Of a stretch of 64,000 bases of DNA, positions 61,632 to 64,000 are shown piece after piece (the first letter of the stretch is position 1; every line of letters begins with the position of its first letter). Origin of the DNA: Vibrio variabilis (GTDB taxonomy: Bacteria; Pseudomonadota; Gammaproteobacteria; Enterobacterales; Vibrionaceae); NCBI RefSeq assembly GCF_003263785.1, contig NZ_JYJK01000092.1, forward strand, positions 1 to 64,000, read 5' to 3'. The notes beneath the pieces were generated by a model. The model was not told where the DNA came from. It saw only the letters and a list, made by a program, of their open reading frames with translations, and ran no database searches. The position numbers and the translations under genes are program-made.

Positions 61632-62716
61632 ATGCTAAAAGTACTGATCACAGACTCAAACTATGGTACCTGCCAATACCTGAAAACCATTATTGGCAGT
61701 CAAACAAACATGAGCGTCGTCGGTGTCGCGCACGACGCCCATCAAGCTAGGGCACTCATCAAGGAGCTAGACCCCGATGTCGTCACGCTTGCGATTGAAT
61801 TAATTGGGATGAACGGTCTCGCGTTTCTCGGTAAAATCATGACTCTAAGACCTACACCAGTGATCGTTATTTCTCAGCTCTTCACCAATAACCCGCTGCT
61901 CGCCAAACAGGCGCTCAAGCTAGGAGCTGTCTCTTGTATACAAAAGCCAATTTTAGCTGCCCAATCCTCGACACACTTTGACTCGTTTTCTAAAAACGTC
62001 ATCAAAAAATTGCGAGAGGCTGTACCACAGTTTAAAGCCGCACATCAGGCAGCACTCAAAACGAACCAAACCATTCCAGCACGAACTGCCATTCGTCAAA
62101 AACCCTTGACTCTCGCTAATGGCCAAATGTCACAGGCGCTCATCGCTATTGGTGCATCAACGGGTGGAACGGAAGCCATCACCAAGTTACTAAGATGCTT
62201 GCCTGAGAGCAGCCCTGGAATCGTGATCGCCCAACACATGCCTAACGGCTTTACTCACTCATTTGCCACCCGACTACAAGGCTTATGTACGGTTCAGGTA
62301 CAGGAAGCGCGCCATGATGAGGTGATCAAATCTGGCCATGTCTACATTGCGCCCGGGGCTACCATCTAAAAATTCAAAAACGCGCCGGCTGTTTTTACAC
62401 AGAACTCAACGATGGCGAGCCAGTTAACCTCCATAAACCCTCCGTAGACGTTCTGTTCTTATCCGTCGCTGAGCAGGCTGGAAAAAAAGGTATCGGCATT
62501 ATACTCACCGGAATGGGAAAAGACGGTGCGCGTGGTTTACTCGCAATGAAACAAGCAGGTGCTACAACTTACGCACAAGATGAGCAAAGCAGTGTGGTAT
62601 ACGGCATGCCAAGAGCGGCCAAGAACTTGGGCGCCGTGTCTAAAGAACTATCACTGAAGGCTATTGAGGAAGAACTGCTGCAACTGACCTCTTACAGTGT
62701 TACTCCTAATACTTGA
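61632..62716 (+). pseudogene. cheB: CheB methylesterase with degenerate receiver, frameshifted
   Basis: Receptor demethylase. The C-terminal domain keeps the catalytic triad: Ser in IGASTGGTEA, His in IAQHMPNGF, Asp in LTGMGKDGARG. The N-terminal receiver is damaged at the key site: where CheB normally reads LTLDVEMP, this has VTLAIELI, so Ala54 (codon GCG) replaces the phospho-accepting Asp; the acidic pair is also reduced (ITDSN). Lys in CIQKP remains. The frame stops after IAPGATI; one extra C at about 62367 gives ATILKIQKRAGCFYTEL and a 361-residue protein. The frameshift is probably technical, the Asp change is not. Confidence 0.9.
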
Positions 62717-62793
62717 AATTAACCTAGGTTGATACTCAAAAGCAGAGCCTAATCGCGTATAACTCCCGATCATTGTTGAACATATTCTTCTCT

Positions 62794-62818
62794 AAAAAAG
62801 CCCCGATATATCGGGGCT
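62794..62818 (-). terminator. Terminator of the serine hydrolase gene
   Basis: Eight-bp stem AGCCCCGA/TCGGGGCT with loop TATA, followed on the minus strand by TTTTTT. It lies between the convergent cheB and hydrolase genes. Confidence 0.88.
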
Positions 62819-62886
62819 CATGCAAACCTATGTGGCCATCAGTACAACTTGTCTGCTAATCACATACAGATTAAGTAAACACCGTT

Positions 62887-64000
62887 TTAGTTGTCCGCAA
62901 AGTATTTCGCAATTTCTCGGGCATACGTTTCTTCTTGGTTCTTACCTGTGCTTGTCGAGAAAAATGTCACAACGAGATCTTTGTCTGAGGATATGTAAAT
63001 GCCCTGACCGCCAACGCCGCCTTTGTACAAATCGCCATCTGCAAAGATGGTGTCGAACATGTAACCGTTTTTGAAGTTCGTATCGTTATAGAATGAATTC
63101 GCCATCACTTTACCGACATAGCCACCCTCAAAGGCTTCTGGATTGCCGGAAGCTTGGATTCGTTGCACGACGTTTTTAGATACAGCACCGTCACCCAGTT
63201 TTGTTCCCGAAGGCGTTAATAGCATACCGAATTTAGCCATATCTTCGATGGTTGAGTTCATCGAGAAAAACATCAAAGGATAACCGCCGACCGGAGAAAC
63301 CACCGTGTAAGCATCGTTATTTGCACCCATTTTCTGCCATAGATCACGACTAATGATTTCATTCATCGGCAAGCCGCGAACGTTCTCAATGATTCGAGCA
63401 AGAACAAAGGTGTTAATCGAGTTGTATTCGAATGTTTTGCCCGCTTCTTGGCGGCGCGTCATTTCACCGAGTACATCAAGCGGCTTTTGTGTTGAATCGC
63501 CATCAAATACCCCGATAGACACTAACCATTTAAAGAACGGTTGCTCTGGGTTGGTGCGCGAGTCTGGATTAGGTTCGTCGTGCTCTGTCGCGTTCAAACC
63601 TGTCGCCATATTCGCCACATCGATTACCTTTACTGTGTCCCAAACAGAACCTTTCAGCTCTGGAATGTACTTGGAAACCGGATCTTGCTCGTTGACTTTG
63701 CCTTCTTCAACAAGTTTTGCAAGTTCAATACCTGTGGTGATTTTCGAGTTTGAGAACCAGTTGTGTTTGTCTATTTTGCGCATTGTGTTATAACGCTCAA
63801 AAACAATCTTGCCGTTTTTTACAACAAGGAAAGCATCCACAGGAAAATCGTCTAAATGCTGGTTAAGGGTACGTTCTTCCCCTTGAACCGTGGCTTTAAT
63901 ATTCCCAATGTTTGCATCGATAGAATATGGGAACTGATAAACCGCACCGTCGCGCTCAATCTGAGCCGTGTTGTAAAAGCGGCTAATGTTTTGCCAAGCA
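62887..64000 (-). CDS. Beta-lactamase-fold serine hydrolase (partial, 5' end off window)
   Basis: C-terminal ~371 residues of a class C-type serine hydrolase; the frame is open to base 64000, so the start is missing. VDAFLVVKNGKIVFERYN and NWFSNSKITTGIELAKLV contain the likely catalytic Ser-x-x-Lys (SNSK), followed by a Tyr-containing GKTFEYNSINTFVLARI (YNS, in the place of the YxN motif) and late GGVGGQGIYISSDKDLVV. Family members include esterases, 6-aminohexanoate-dimer hydrolases and D-aminopeptidases, so substrate is not predictable. Not in an operon with the chemotaxis genes (opposite strand, terminator between). Confidence 0.85.
   Translation of the reverse strand, partial: AWQNISRFYNTAQIERDGAVYQFPYSIDANIGNIKATVQGEERTLNQHLDDFPVDAFLVVKNGKIVFERYNTMRKIDKHNWFSNSKITTGIELAKLVEEGKVNEQDPVSKYIPELKGSVWDTVKVIDVANMATGLNATEHDEPNPDSRTNPEQPFFKWLVSIGVFDGDSTQKPLDVLGEMTRRQEAGKTFEYNSINTFVLARIIENVRGLPMNEIISRDLWQKMGANNDAYTVVSPVGGYPLMFFSMNSTIEDMAKFGMLLTPSGTKLGDGAVSKNVVQRIQASGNPEAFEGGYVGKVMANSFYNDTNFKNGYMFDTIFADGDLYKGGVGGQGIYISSDKDLVVTFFSTSTGKNQEETYAREIAKYFADN

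Noticed and set aside
1..64000. CRISPR arrays, tRNA or rRNA genes, phage genes, restriction-modification genes
   Set aside because: Nothing in the sequence supports any of these.

Overview
The window looks like a chromosomal segment of a marine gammaproteobacterium of the family Vibrionaceae, most likely genus Vibrio. The reasons are a close AphB homologue, the dnaX-apt-DUF454-response regulator-aphB order, a HubP/FimV-type polar protein beside truA, and a dense set of c-di-GMP, chemotaxis and siderophore genes. I saw no rRNA, tRNA, CRISPR array, insertion sequence or prophage.

Layout. 1-5.1 kb: dnaX (cut by the left edge), apt, a small DUF454/YbaN membrane protein preceded by a 43-residue membrane ORF, an RssB-like response regulator and divergent aphB. 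5.2-19.2 kb: a minus-strand housekeeping block, in transcription order fabB, pdxB, asd, hubP/fimV, truA, accD, folC, dedD, cvpA, purF, with a textbook PurR operator before cvpA-purF. 19.4-21.4 kb: mnmC. 21.6-24.5 kb: a periplasmic binding protein translationally coupled to a membrane diguanylate cyclase, behind a CRP-like site. 24.7-26.1 kb: a DUF4056 protein and dgkA. 26.3-29.3 kb: dgcR-dgcN-dgcA for D-glutamate catabolism. 29.3-37.3 kb: a MATE exporter, two RhlE-type helicases, an L,D-transpeptidase-like protein and a PAS-GGDEF-EAL protein. 37.3-44.3 kb: a siderophore uptake locus (TonB receptor, binding protein, two FecCD permeases, ATPase, FhuF-like reductase) around a Fur box. 44.4-48.0 kb: the least explained region, with a PhnD-like exported protein, a two-TM protein whose cytoplasmic C-terminus resembles a winged-helix domain, an exported SurE-like nucleotidase and a lipoprotein. 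48.1-54.6 kb: a second MATE exporter and a peptide/nickel-type ABC importer with a fused permease. 55.2-62.7 kb: a compact chemosensory operon, cheA-cheW-aer-like receptor-cheR-cheB. 62.9-64 kb: a beta-lactamase-fold serine hydrolase cut by the right edge.

Two themes stand out. First, about sixteen small indels break fifteen otherwise well-conserved genes, several of them housekeeping genes, mostly at short homopolymers. This looks far more like uncorrected sequencing error than biological decay, so proteins should be read after restoring frame. Second, several loci pair periplasmic sensing with membrane signalling: the binding protein/cyclase pair, the PhnD-like/membrane-regulator pair flanked by two identical 16-bp palindromes, and the chemosensory operon, where CheA carries an internal receiver domain and the CheB receiver has lost its phospho-accepting aspartate. 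The 44.4-48.0 kb group is my best candidate for an undescribed system.
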